Assembly: GCF_002892835.1 (NCBI RefSeq)
Contig: NZ_PJMB01000008.1
Coordinates: forward strand, 1-64,000
DNA length: 64,000 nucleotides
Reading direction: 5' to 3'
Source: Arthrobacter sp. AFG7.2
Lineage (GTDB): Bacteria; Actinomycetota; Actinomycetes; Actinomycetales; Micrococcaceae
Shown here: piece after piece, positions 24,965 to 31,600 of the stretch
How positions within the stretch are numbered: position 1 is the first letter of the stretch
How the letters are laid out: each line of letters opens with the position of its first letter
Position numbers and translations under genes: made by a program
Notes under the pieces: generated by a model
The model's database searches: none
The model's input: the letters and a program-made list of their open reading frames with translations, nothing else
Told to the model about the DNA's origin: nothing

Positions 24965-25563
24965 GGGTTGAAGCCTGGCGACGATCCCGGGACCTCTGTC
25001 GACGTTGTCCCGGTACCCTGGCCCTGGCCCGCTGGGGCAGTCACCCGGGCCAGGAACTCTTCCGTGAAGTGCCGAACGCCGTCCCACTCGGTGTAGATGT
25101 AGTCGCGGGACGTGTCCAGGTCCTGTGAGCCCTTGTCCTTGACAATCTTTTTCATCAGCTGGCGTTTGAGGAAGTTGTACTGGGTGTACGGCAGCGCGCC
25201 GCCGAACAATGCCACGTGGGCGGGATGCCAGCCGGTCTCCTCCTCGAACTTTGCCACGTAGCCCTCCGCGTCCGCCTCATGACCGTGGGCCGCCAGGCTG
25301 ACCGAGACCAGGGCGGAAGGCAGACGTTCAAGGTCCCCGCGGTTCCTGCGGACAAAGTCGGCCACAAAGCCCTCGTGCTTGCCCACGTGGACGGAAGCCG
25401 CCACAATGACGCCGTCCTGTCCGTCCGGAAGGGTGTCCGCGGAATGCTTGAGGTCAGCTGTTTCAGCCTGGTGCCCGTGTGCCCGGATCACATCGGCGAT
25501 GTACTCAGCGATATGGGCCGTCTGCCCTTCGACGCTGCCGTAAGCAATGTAGATAGTAGCCAT
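24961..25563 (-). CDS. flavodoxin-domain protein, HemG-like
   Basis: About 200 aa. MATIYIAYGSVEGQTAHIAEYIADVI is a flavodoxin opening with the FMN phosphate loop (GSVEGQT, residues 9-15); VIVAASVHVGKHEGFVADFV and ALFGGALPYTQYNFLKRQLMKKIV follow. This is the pattern of the menaquinone-dependent protoporphyrinogen oxidase HemG and similar flavodoxins, which also keep the KIV and RDY-like C-terminal segment (TSRDYIYTEWDGV). The last 30 residues are a Gly/Thr/Pro tail. Substrate is uncertain. ATG at 25563 is selected because the flavodoxin strand begins there; GGAG lies just upstream. The lipoprotein gene is coupled to its stop. Confidence 0.85.
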   Translation of the reverse strand: MATIYIAYGSVEGQTAHIAEYIADVIRAHGHQAETADLKHSADTLPDGQDGVIVAASVHVGKHEGFVADFVRRNRGDLERLPSALVSVSLAAHGHEADAEGYVAKFEEETGWHPAHVALFGGALPYTQYNFLKRQLMKKIVKDKGSQDLDTSRDYIYTEWDGVRHFTEEFLARVTAPAGQGQGTGTTSTEVPGSSPGFNP

Positions 25564-25629
25564 GCTCCACTGTTCCTCCCGGATGCGGTGGAGCAGTAGG
25601 GCATAACGTCCCCGGCGGCCGCGAGCCGT

Positions 25630-25646
25630 CCACAGACCTCCTGTGG
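25630..25646. promoter_or_regulatory. short inverted repeat upstream of the flavodoxin gene
   Basis: CCACAG-ACCTC-CTGTGG, six-base arms with a five-base centre, about 67 bases upstream of the flavodoxin start and about 107 upstream of the divergent secreted-protein gene. Operator or hairpin cannot be told apart. Confidence 0.3.
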
Positions 25647-25752
25647 GTTTCAACAGAACGCGATCTGCCTTCTACTAATGGACCCCGCCGCCCCGTAGCC
25701 TTCCCGGCAAGGGCTGACCGAAGCCCTGAAACTTTAACGGATAAGGAACGCT

Positions 25753-26055
25753 ATGCAAGGAAAATCGATACTCGGCGCTGCTGTCTGCACACTGGCGCTG
25801 ATTGGCCTTAACACGGCACCCGCCGTTGCCGGCGCGAAGCCCGGTGATGTCCCTCGGGGACAGGTGGAACAGGGCGTGGACACGGCACGGTCGATATGCG
25901 CCTACTCCGGGCTCAACGACGATCCCGACGAGGCCTTCCCATTCGACGGGCAGGTTCAGTCATACGGCCAACTCGTCAAAAGGGATTTCAAAGCCGTATT
26001 CCCAAGCCCGGGTATTGCCTGCAACCCGAACACTCCCCCGATGGAAGAGCCGTAG
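25753..26055 (+). CDS. small secreted protein with one Cys pair, unknown function
   Basis: 100 aa. MQGKSILGAAVCTLALIGLNTAPAVAGAKP is a Sec signal peptide with an AVA-type cleavage site near residue 26. The mature part of about 74 residues is acidic to neutral, with SICAYSGLNDDPDEAFPFDG and a C-terminal ACNPNTPPMEEP; the two Cys could form a disulfide. No family recognised. AAGGAA lies six bases before the ATG. A strong terminator follows 14 bases after the stop, so it is a single-gene unit. Confidence 0.7.
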   Translation: MQGKSILGAAVCTLALIGLNTAPAVAGAKPGDVPRGQVEQGVDTARSICAYSGLNDDPDEAFPFDGQVQSYGQLVKRDFKAVFPSPGIACNPNTPPMEEP

Positions 26056-26068
26056 CGCAGGTCAGAGA

Positions 26069-26095
26069 GGTTGGCCCCACAGCGTGGGGCCAACC
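26069..26095 (+). terminator. terminator after small secreted protein gene
   Basis: GGTTGGCCCCAC-AGC-GTGGGGCCAACC, a 12-bp perfect stem with a three-base loop, 13 bases after the stop codon. It may also serve the convergent PspC gene. Confidence 0.85.
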
Positions 26096-26127
26096 AGCGG
26101 GCCGGCGGACATTCGCTCCCTGGTGTC

Positions 26128-26313
26128 CTAAACCGGCGCCTTGGGAATGATGATCCAAAGCACGATGTAGGCCAGTTCGCCCACCCCTACCAGCCCAAAG
26201 ATGATGAAGCCCAGCCGGACGAGGAATTTCGGGAGGCCGAAACGTACCGCGAGGGCTGCGCACACGCCGCCCAGGATCTTGCCGCTGCGCGGCCTGACGA
26301 GAGCTGTTGTCAT
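26128..26313 (-). CDS. PspC-domain membrane protein
   Basis: 61 aa. MTTALVRPRSGKILGGVCAALAVRFGLP is the PspC opening (the RSGKILGGVCAALA motif is diagnostic), followed by one strongly hydrophobic helix FIIFGLVGVGELAYIVLWIII. PspC-like proteins sit in the inner membrane and are linked to envelope stress, but short stand-alone ones like this have no proven role. An in-frame GTG at 26364 would add 17 residues and overlap the upstream gene; the ATG at 26313 fits the family start better. Confidence 0.85.
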   Translation of the reverse strand: MTTALVRPRSGKILGGVCAALAVRFGLPKFLVRLGFIIFGLVGVGELAYIVLWIIIPKAPV

Positions 26314-26323
26314 TGCTGCTGCC

Positions 26324-26584
26324 CTAACCTTCCGTACCTGTTGAACCGTTGCTGCTGAAGTCACCGTTTGCTACCGCCTCCGCGTAGCGGGTGAGGTCCG
26401 GTCCCGGCTGGAAGTCGACGAACTGGTCCTTCAGCTGCTCAAACAGGAACTTATACACCTCGTCCTTGTCAGCGTCCGCCAAGGACGAGCTTGCCTCGCG
26501 GACCGCTTCCTGCAGAGCCCGGTCCGCGTCCAGCAGGATCTTTTCGCGCGCCTGTTCGTTCCACTTGACGTCCTTCAGTTCCAC
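26324..26584 (-). CDS. small acidic helical protein, unknown function
   Basis: 86 aa, no signal or membrane segment. The sequence is helical and charged: LKDVKWNEQAREKILLDADRALQEAVREAS, then LADADKDEVYKFLFEQLKDQFVDFQPGPDLTRYAEAVANGDF. No family recognised. The GTG start at 26584 is supported by AAGGAG six bases upstream. The PspC gene lies 10 bases downstream in the same direction, so a two-gene operon is likely. Confidence 0.7.
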   Translation of the reverse strand: MELKDVKWNEQAREKILLDADRALQEAVREASSSLADADKDEVYKFLFEQLKDQFVDFQPGPDLTRYAEAVANGDFSSNGSTGTEG

Positions 26585-26722
26585 GGGTGGCTCCTTGCGT
26601 CGATGGCTTATGCAGGGACGGCCGAAGATTCGCCGAAAGTTCCGGCCGGTCCTTTGAGGAGTCTATGCAGGTGGCGCGTGGCGGGTCCAGACTCGGGGAT
26701 TCGGCTTCCGGCCTCCCGGCCC

Positions 26723-28144
26723 TTACAGGTGAACGTGCAGGCGCCGCGCTGCTTCGGAAATGGATCCGCTCAGGGACGGGTAGACGGTGAAGGTGCTGGC
26801 GACGTCGTCGACGTGCAGCTTCTGCTTCACGGCGATGGAGATGGGGAAGATCAGCTCCGAGGCGTTCGGGCCAACAACCACCCCGCCAATGACAGTGCCT
26901 GACCCCTTGCGGGCGAAGATCTTGACGAAACCGTCCTTGTGGTTCCGCATCTTGGCGCGGGCGTTGCTGCGCAGGGAGAGCTTGATGACGTCGCCCTGGT
27001 ACTTGCCGGAATCGATCTCAGCTTCGGAAACCCCCACGTTGGCGATTTCCGGCGACGTGAAGATGTTTGAAGCCACCTGGTGCAGCTTCAACGGAGTGAC
27101 AGTGTCGCCCATGAAGTGCGCCACCGCGATGCGGCCCTGCATGGCGGCCACGGAGGCCAGCGGCAGCACACCGGTGCAGTCTCCCGCCGCGTAAATGTTG
27201 GGGGCTGAGGTACGTGATACCCCGTCAACCTTGATGTGGCCGCTTTCGCTGACCGCAACCCCGGCCTCTTCAAGGCCAATTCCGGCGGTGTTGGGAATGG
27301 AGCCCAGGCACAGCAGGCAGTGGCTGCCGGTGACCTTTGAACCGTCGCTGAGGGTGACCACCACGCCGTCGTCCGTCCGCTCAACGGTCTCGGCACGGGA
27401 ACGGGAAAGAACCCGAACGCCCCGGCGTTCGAACACTTCCTCCAGCACCACGGCCGCATCCACGTCGGATCCGGGAAGCACGCGGTCGCGGCTGGAAATC
27501 AGCGTCACCTTGGAACCCAGGCCATTGTACGCGGAGGCAAATTCAGCCCCGGTGACACCGGAACCCACCACAATCAGTTCCTCGGGCAGTTCGTCGAGAT
27601 CGTAGATCTGGGTCCAGTTGAGGATGCGCTCCCCGTCCGGCCGGGCCGTGGGAAGTTCGCGCGGATGGGCGCCCACGGCGAGCAGGATGGTGTCCGCCTC
27701 AACGGTTTCGGTGCCATCCGCCGTCAGCACCTCGATGGTTTGGTCATCCAGCAGCCGGCCGGACCCGGCCAGGATCCGCACGCCCTGGTGCTCCAGGCCG
27801 TCGTGGATGTCCTTGGACTGGCTGCGGGCAAGGTTCAGCAAACGGTCGTTAATGTGCTTGAGGTCGGCGCGCATCACGGGCACGAAGTCGCCGCCGTCGA
27901 CGTCGAACTTCACTCCCAGCTCGCCTGCCTCGCCGACGCGCGTCATAAGGTCCGCCGTGGCGATCAGGGTCTTGGAAGGGACAACGTCGGTGAGCACGGC
28001 CGATCCACCCAGCCCGGCGCGCTCGATGATGGTGACCTGCGCCCCCAGCGAGGCGGCCACCATGGCGGCTTCGTACCCGCCGGGGCCACCTCCCAGGATT
28101 GCGATCCGGGGGGAGCTGAAATCTGGATGCGTAGTCACAAACAT
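26723..28144 (-). CDS. lpdA: NAD(P)H-quinone dehydrogenase, LpdA-like
   Basis: Flavoprotein disulfide-reductase family member without the redox disulfide, 473 aa. FAD loop IAILGGGPGGYEAAMVAASLG (residues 14-34), NAD(P) loop ELIVVGSGVTGAEFASAYNGLG (about 184-205), second FAD motif NIYAAGDCTGVLPLA, and a C-terminal dimer domain. Where lipoamide dehydrogenases have CxxxxC there is GLGGSAVLTDVVPSK, so lipoamide reduction is excluded; this is the form seen in mycobacterial Rv3303c, which reduces quinones. ATG at 28144 has AGGAG five bases upstream. The 3' flank (26585-26722) holds no gene. A LacI-like site lies in the shared upstream region. Confidence 0.92.
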   Translation of the reverse strand: MFVTTHPDFSSPRIAILGGGPGGYEAAMVAASLGAQVTIIERAGLGGSAVLTDVVPSKTLIATADLMTRVGEAGELGVKFDVDGGDFVPVMRADLKHINDRLLNLARSQSKDIHDGLEHQGVRILAGSGRLLDDQTIEVLTADGTETVEADTILLAVGAHPRELPTARPDGERILNWTQIYDLDELPEELIVVGSGVTGAEFASAYNGLGSKVTLISSRDRVLPGSDVDAAVVLEEVFERRGVRVLSRSRAETVERTDDGVVVTLSDGSKVTGSHCLLCLGSIPNTAGIGLEEAGVAVSESGHIKVDGVSRTSAPNIYAAGDCTGVLPLASVAAMQGRIAVAHFMGDTVTPLKLHQVASNIFTSPEIANVGVSEAEIDSGKYQGDVIKLSLRSNARAKMRNHKDGFVKIFARKGSGTVIGGVVVGPNASELIFPISIAVKQKLHVDDVASTFTVYPSLSGSISEAARRLHVHL

Positions 28145-28175
28145 TCATTCTCCTGCAACTCCCCCGCACCACCAA

Positions 28176-28189
28176 AGAAAACGTTCTCT
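28176..28189. promoter_or_regulatory. LacI-family-type operator between lpdA and purine phosphorylase gene
   Basis: AGAAAACGTTCTCT is a near-perfect palindrome centred on CG (one mismatched pair) and fits TGWAANCGNTNWCA except at both ends. It lies 32 bases before lpdA and 69 before the divergent phosphorylase gene. Confidence 0.45.
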
Positions 28190-28245
28190 CAGCAACGGGC
28201 GGGGATGACGGTCGGCAGGGGTGGGCGCCACCACGGGCAGCAGGA

Positions 28246-28251
28246 TAGCTT
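28246..28251 (+). promoter_or_regulatory. -10 box of leaderless purine phosphorylase promoter (TAGCTT)
   Basis: TAGCTT is followed by six bases and the GTG at 28258; no Shine-Dalgarno is present. Confidence 0.5.
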
Positions 28252-28257
28252 GTACCA

Positions 28258-29076
28258 GTGAGTACAACTGACTTCCTGAACACCGATCCCTTCGTCGCGG
28301 CCCGTGCCGCCGCCGACTACATCGCCGAGGAAACCGGCGTGGACAGCCACGACGTCGCCCTGGTGCTCGGCTCAGGCTGGGCCGAAGCAGCCGACCTGAT
28401 CGGCGAGACCACCGCCACCCTGTCCGCCGAAGAGGTCCCCGGTTTCCATGCCCCGGCGGTGGAAGGCCATGTGGGCACCATCCGGTCTGTGCTGACCAAG
28501 GATGGCAAGCGGGCCCTCGTCCTGGGAGCGCGGACGCACTACTACGAGGGCAAGGGCGTCCGCGCGGTAGTGCACGGGATCCGCGCAGCGGCCGCCGCGG
28601 GCTGCAAGACCCTGGTGCTGACCAACGGCTGCGGGGGGCTGCAGGAAAACTGGAGCCCGGGCACCCCGGTGCTGATCAGCGACCACATCAACCTCACTGC
28701 GGCCTCGCCGCTCGAGGGCGCTACCTTTGTGGACCTGACGGACCTCTACTCGTCCCGGATCCGCGGCCTGGCACGTGAAGTCGATGCCACGCTTGGGGAA
28801 GGCGTCTACGCCCAGTTCCCCGGCCCGCACTATGAGACGCCGGCCGAGGTGCAGTACGCCAAGCGCATCGGCGCCGACCTGGTGGGGATGTCGACGGCGC
28901 TGGAGGCCATCGCCGGACGCCACGCCGGAATGGAAGTGTTCGGCATCTCGCTCGTCACTAACCTTGCCGCCGGCATCAGCCCCGAGCCCTTGAGCCACCA
29001 GGAGGTCATCGAGTCCGGGCAGGCCGCGGGTCCGCGGATCTCAAAGCTGCTCGCCGAAATCATCGGCAGGCTCTAA
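28258..29076 (+). CDS. purine-nucleoside phosphorylase (trimeric type)
   Basis: Phosphorolysis of inosine/guanosine-type nucleosides to base plus ribose-1-phosphate, cytoplasmic, 272 aa, the normal length of the trimeric class. Motifs: ALVLGSGWAEAADL (phosphate loop), GARTHYYEGKG, LTNGCGGLQENWSPGTPVLISDHINLT, GPHYETPAEV and GMSTALEAIAGRHAGMEVFGISLVTNLAAG (base site). GTG at 28258 is probably leaderless. The phosphosugar mutase gene begins about 100 bases downstream behind a hairpin; with deoC at 37720 these could form a nucleoside salvage route where the mutase converts pentose-1-phosphate, though that activity is not proven. Confidence 0.95.
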   Translation: MSTTDFLNTDPFVAARAAADYIAEETGVDSHDVALVLGSGWAEAADLIGETTATLSAEEVPGFHAPAVEGHVGTIRSVLTKDGKRALVLGARTHYYEGKGVRAVVHGIRAAAAAGCKTLVLTNGCGGLQENWSPGTPVLISDHINLTAASPLEGATFVDLTDLYSSRIRGLAREVDATLGEGVYAQFPGPHYETPAEVQYAKRIGADLVGMSTALEAIAGRHAGMEVFGISLVTNLAAGISPEPLSHQEVIESGQAAGPRISKLLAEIIGRL

Positions 29077-29084
29077 ACAAAAGC

Positions 29085-29125
29085 GGGGTCAGTTCCGGCC
29101 CATCGCGAAGGCCGGAAGGGACCCC
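29085..29125 (+). terminator. hairpin after purine phosphorylase gene
   Basis: GGGGTC-ag-TTCCGGCC (29085-29100) pairs with GGCCGGAA-gg-GACCCC (29110-29125), loop CATCGCGAA, starting nine bases after the stop. There is no clear T run. Confidence 0.65.
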
Positions 29126-29178
29126 CAGCGACCCCGGTTTGCAGGAACTCGACGGCCAACAACGATAGGTTTATGCCC

Positions 29179-30939
29179 ATGACGTCTTCCGATGCCGATC
29201 TCCGCCTGCTCAACGACGCCCGCGAGTGGGCTGCCCAAGACCCCGATCCGGTGACGTCGGCTTCGCTCCTTGAACTGGTCCGGCGGGTGGAGGACGGGGT
29301 TCCGGCAGCGCGCCAGGAACTCGAGGACAGCTTCCGCGGCACCCTGCAGTTCGGCACCGCAGGGCTGCGCGCCGCCCTGGGTCCGGGCCCGAACCGGATG
29401 AACCGGGTGGTGGTGCGCCGGGCCGCGGCCGGTCTGGCGGACTTCCTGGTTTCGGCGGTAGGCGAGGCGTCGCCGGGAACCCCGCCGCGCGCCGTCGTCG
29501 GCTACGACGCCCGGCACAACTCGGACATCTTCGCGGAGGAAACCGCGGCCATTTTCACTGCCGCGGGAATAGAGACGTTCCTGATGCCGGCTGCGCTGCC
29601 CACTCCCCTGCTGGCCTACGCGGTCAGGGCGCTGGAGTGCGATGGCGGAGTCATGGTGACCGCCAGCCACAACCCGCCGCAGGACAACGGCTACAAGGTG
29701 TACCTGGGCCGCCATGCCGTGCCGGAGAGTGGCAATGGCGCCCAGATCGTCACCCCTTACGACGCCGGCATCGCAGCCCGGATCAACGCCGTGGGGCCGC
29801 TGGACGCGATTGCCCTCGCACCCTCCGGCTGGACTGTCCTGGACGAATCCCTTGCAGCCGACTACGAGCGGGCGACGGCCGCGCTTGCCCTGCCGGAGGA
29901 GTTCCCGGCCCGCGACCTGCGCATTGTCCTGACGCCCCTGCATGGCGTGGGGGGCGGGACTGCACTGGCAGTGTTGAACGCTGCAGGTTTCAAGGACATC
30001 ACATTGGTGGCTGAGCAGGCTGAACCGGACCCTGACTTCCCTACCGTCAGCTTTCCTAACCCGGAAGAACCCGGCGCCCTGGACCTGGCCCTGGAGGCCG
30101 CGGAACGCCTTGACGCTGACCTCGTGATTGCCAACGATCCCGACGCCGACCGGGCAGCCGTTGCAGCAAAGGACCCGGACACCGGTGCCTGGCGCATGCT
30201 CCGCGGTGATGAAGTAGGGGCGCTGCTGGGAGCCCATGTTGCGGCCCGGCTGGCTGCGGACAGGATGAAGGACGACGGCGGCACGGAAGAAGGCGCGCGG
30301 GGAGTGTTCGCGAATTCCATTGTGTCGTCCCGGCTGCTGGCCCGCATTGCTGCTGCGGCCGGTTATGACCACCAGGAAACACTGACCGGGTTCAAGTGGA
30401 TTTCCCGGGTTCCCGGGCTGGTATACGGCTACGAGGAAGCGCTTGGATACTGCGTGGCGCCGGACCTGGTCAGGGATAAGGACGGCATTTCGGCTGCCCT
30501 GCTGATCGCCGAACTCGCCGCAGCCGCTAAGGCTGACGGCAAGACCATCTTTGACACGCTGGACGAGCTGTACCTGCAGCACGGCCTGCACGCCAGTGAC
30601 CAGCTCAGCATCCGGGTTGCGGACCTGGGGCTCCTGGACGCCATGATGAACAGGCTGAGGGTCTCCCCGCCGGAAACGTTCGGGTCTTCCGCTGTTGAGG
30701 TTTATACCGACCTGGCCGAGGGCAGTGAGCAGCTTCCGCCCACGGACGGGCTGCTGTATGTCACCCGGGACCTGACCCGGGTGATCATCCGCCCCAGCGG
30801 CACCGAACCTAAGCTCAAGTGCTACCTCGAGGTGATCCACCACGTGGGCACCGCCGCGGAGCTGCCGGAGGCCCGGCAGGCGGTCCGGACAGCGCTGGAC
30901 GACGTACTCCGCGACGTCAGCGAGGCGTTGGGACTGTAG
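29179..30939 (+). CDS. phospho-sugar mutase (phosphoglucomutase/phosphomannomutase family)
   Basis: Alpha-D-phosphohexomutase-fold enzyme of about 586 aa, the long form that includes PgcA/PMM2-type and phosphopentomutase-like proteins. Phosphoserine loop VTASHNPPQDNGYKVY (about 157-172), metal-binding ANDPDADRAA (about 315), sugar-binding GYEEALGY (about 415) and phosphate-binding RPSGTEPKLKCYLE (about 538-551). Cytoplasmic. Two in-frame ATG codons, 29173 and 29179, are possible; TAGGTT (29166-29171) stands seven bases before the second, so a leaderless start there is preferred. Sugar specificity is not readable, but the neighbour is a nucleoside phosphorylase. Confidence 0.9.
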   Translation: MTSSDADLRLLNDAREWAAQDPDPVTSASLLELVRRVEDGVPAARQELEDSFRGTLQFGTAGLRAALGPGPNRMNRVVVRRAAAGLADFLVSAVGEASPGTPPRAVVGYDARHNSDIFAEETAAIFTAAGIETFLMPAALPTPLLAYAVRALECDGGVMVTASHNPPQDNGYKVYLGRHAVPESGNGAQIVTPYDAGIAARINAVGPLDAIALAPSGWTVLDESLAADYERATAALALPEEFPARDLRIVLTPLHGVGGGTALAVLNAAGFKDITLVAEQAEPDPDFPTVSFPNPEEPGALDLALEAAERLDADLVIANDPDADRAAVAAKDPDTGAWRMLRGDEVGALLGAHVAARLAADRMKDDGGTEEGARGVFANSIVSSRLLARIAAAAGYDHQETLTGFKWISRVPGLVYGYEEALGYCVAPDLVRDKDGISAALLIAELAAAAKADGKTIFDTLDELYLQHGLHASDQLSIRVADLGLLDAMMNRLRVSPPETFGSSAVEVYTDLAEGSEQLPPTDGLLYVTRDLTRVIIRPSGTEPKLKCYLEVIHHVGTAAELPEARQAVRTALDDVLRDVSEALGL

Positions 30940-30945
30940 CGGCCG

Positions 30946-31329
30946 CTAGAGCTCAACCTCGATGACGCCGCCGGCAACGCGGGTGCGGAAGGTGGCAAGG
31001 CCCGGTCCCGGGCTGCTGAGGCATTCGCCGGTGTGAAGATCGTAAACCTCTTTGTGCAGCGGTGAAGCAATGGTGGGACGGTCGCCGCGCGAACCCACGA
31101 TTCCGCGTGCCATGACGTGTGCTCCCGTGGCCGGGTCCTCGTGGGCTACCGCAAATACTTCCTGGGCGCCGGTGCGGAACAGGGCGATCTGGCGTCCGGC
31201 AATAAGCGCCGCCTCGCCCCAGGCGGGTTCCAGATCCTCCACCCGGCAGACGCTGTGCCAGCCGCCGGTTCCGGCTGCGGTCTCGTCAAAGCCGGCCTCG
31301 AGTGCCCCAAGTTCCAGTGTTGCCGTCAT
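30946..31329 (-). CDS. nirD: nitrite reductase (NADH) small subunit
   Basis: Rieske-fold small subunit of assimilatory nitrite reductase, 127 aa, cytoplasmic. After a 20-residue lead comes WHSVCRVEDLEPAWGEAALIAGRQIALFR and SPLHKEVYDLHTGECLSSPG. The Rieske cluster Cys/His pairs are missing (VAHEDPATG, ASPLHKEV), as in other NirD proteins, so it is structural rather than redox active. It is read divergently from nirB across a 271-base region with six phased GlnR-type half-sites; in many bacteria nirD instead follows nirB. GGGAGAGG lies upstream of the ATG. Confidence 0.93.
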   Translation of the reverse strand: MTATLELGALEAGFDETAAGTGGWHSVCRVEDLEPAWGEAALIAGRQIALFRTGAQEVFAVAHEDPATGAHVMARGIVGSRGDRPTIASPLHKEVYDLHTGECLSSPGPGLATFRTRVAGGVIEVEL

Positions 31330-31463
31330 GTCCGGCCCCTCTCCCTGTGCGTTGCATCGTTCGCAATGGCCGCGTTCTGCAGCCGTGAACCACGCTAGGT
31401 CCCGGGTGTTTCAAAGGCATGCAATGAATGTGTCGGGCGCGTAAAAGACACCTCACCCGCCCG

Positions 31464-31523
31464 GAAACGCGTTTGTGATGCAGAAGTTAAGTTGGCGAAA
31501 CAATTGGGAAACTGAAGCGAAAC
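31464..31523. promoter_or_regulatory. array of six 11-bp-phased GAAAC/GTNAC half-sites (GlnR-type) between nirD and nirB
   Basis: GAAAC (31464), GTGAT (31475), GTTAA (31486), GAAAC (31497), GAAAC (31508) and GAAAC (31519) all start at exact multiples of 11. Four are perfect GAAAC; the other two match GTNAC at three of four fixed bases. A -10-like TAGTCT follows at 31534-31539. This fits a GlnR activator site and could serve both divergent genes. Confidence 0.75.
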
Positions 31524-31600
31524 TGCGTCTCCCTAGTCTGGATGGACAGCTCGACAGAGAAGGCTGCAGTCCCACTGCGGCCCATGCGAAAGGCCCATCA

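Noticed and set aside
26385..26722. Plus-strand frames opposite the small acidic protein and in its upstream gap (26391-26657 and 26603-26902)
   Set aside because: They are Arg/Ser-rich shadows without ribosome sites.
29089..30843. 584-codon frame opposite the phosphosugar mutase gene
   Set aside because: No recognisable motifs; the mutase motifs on the + strand are complete.
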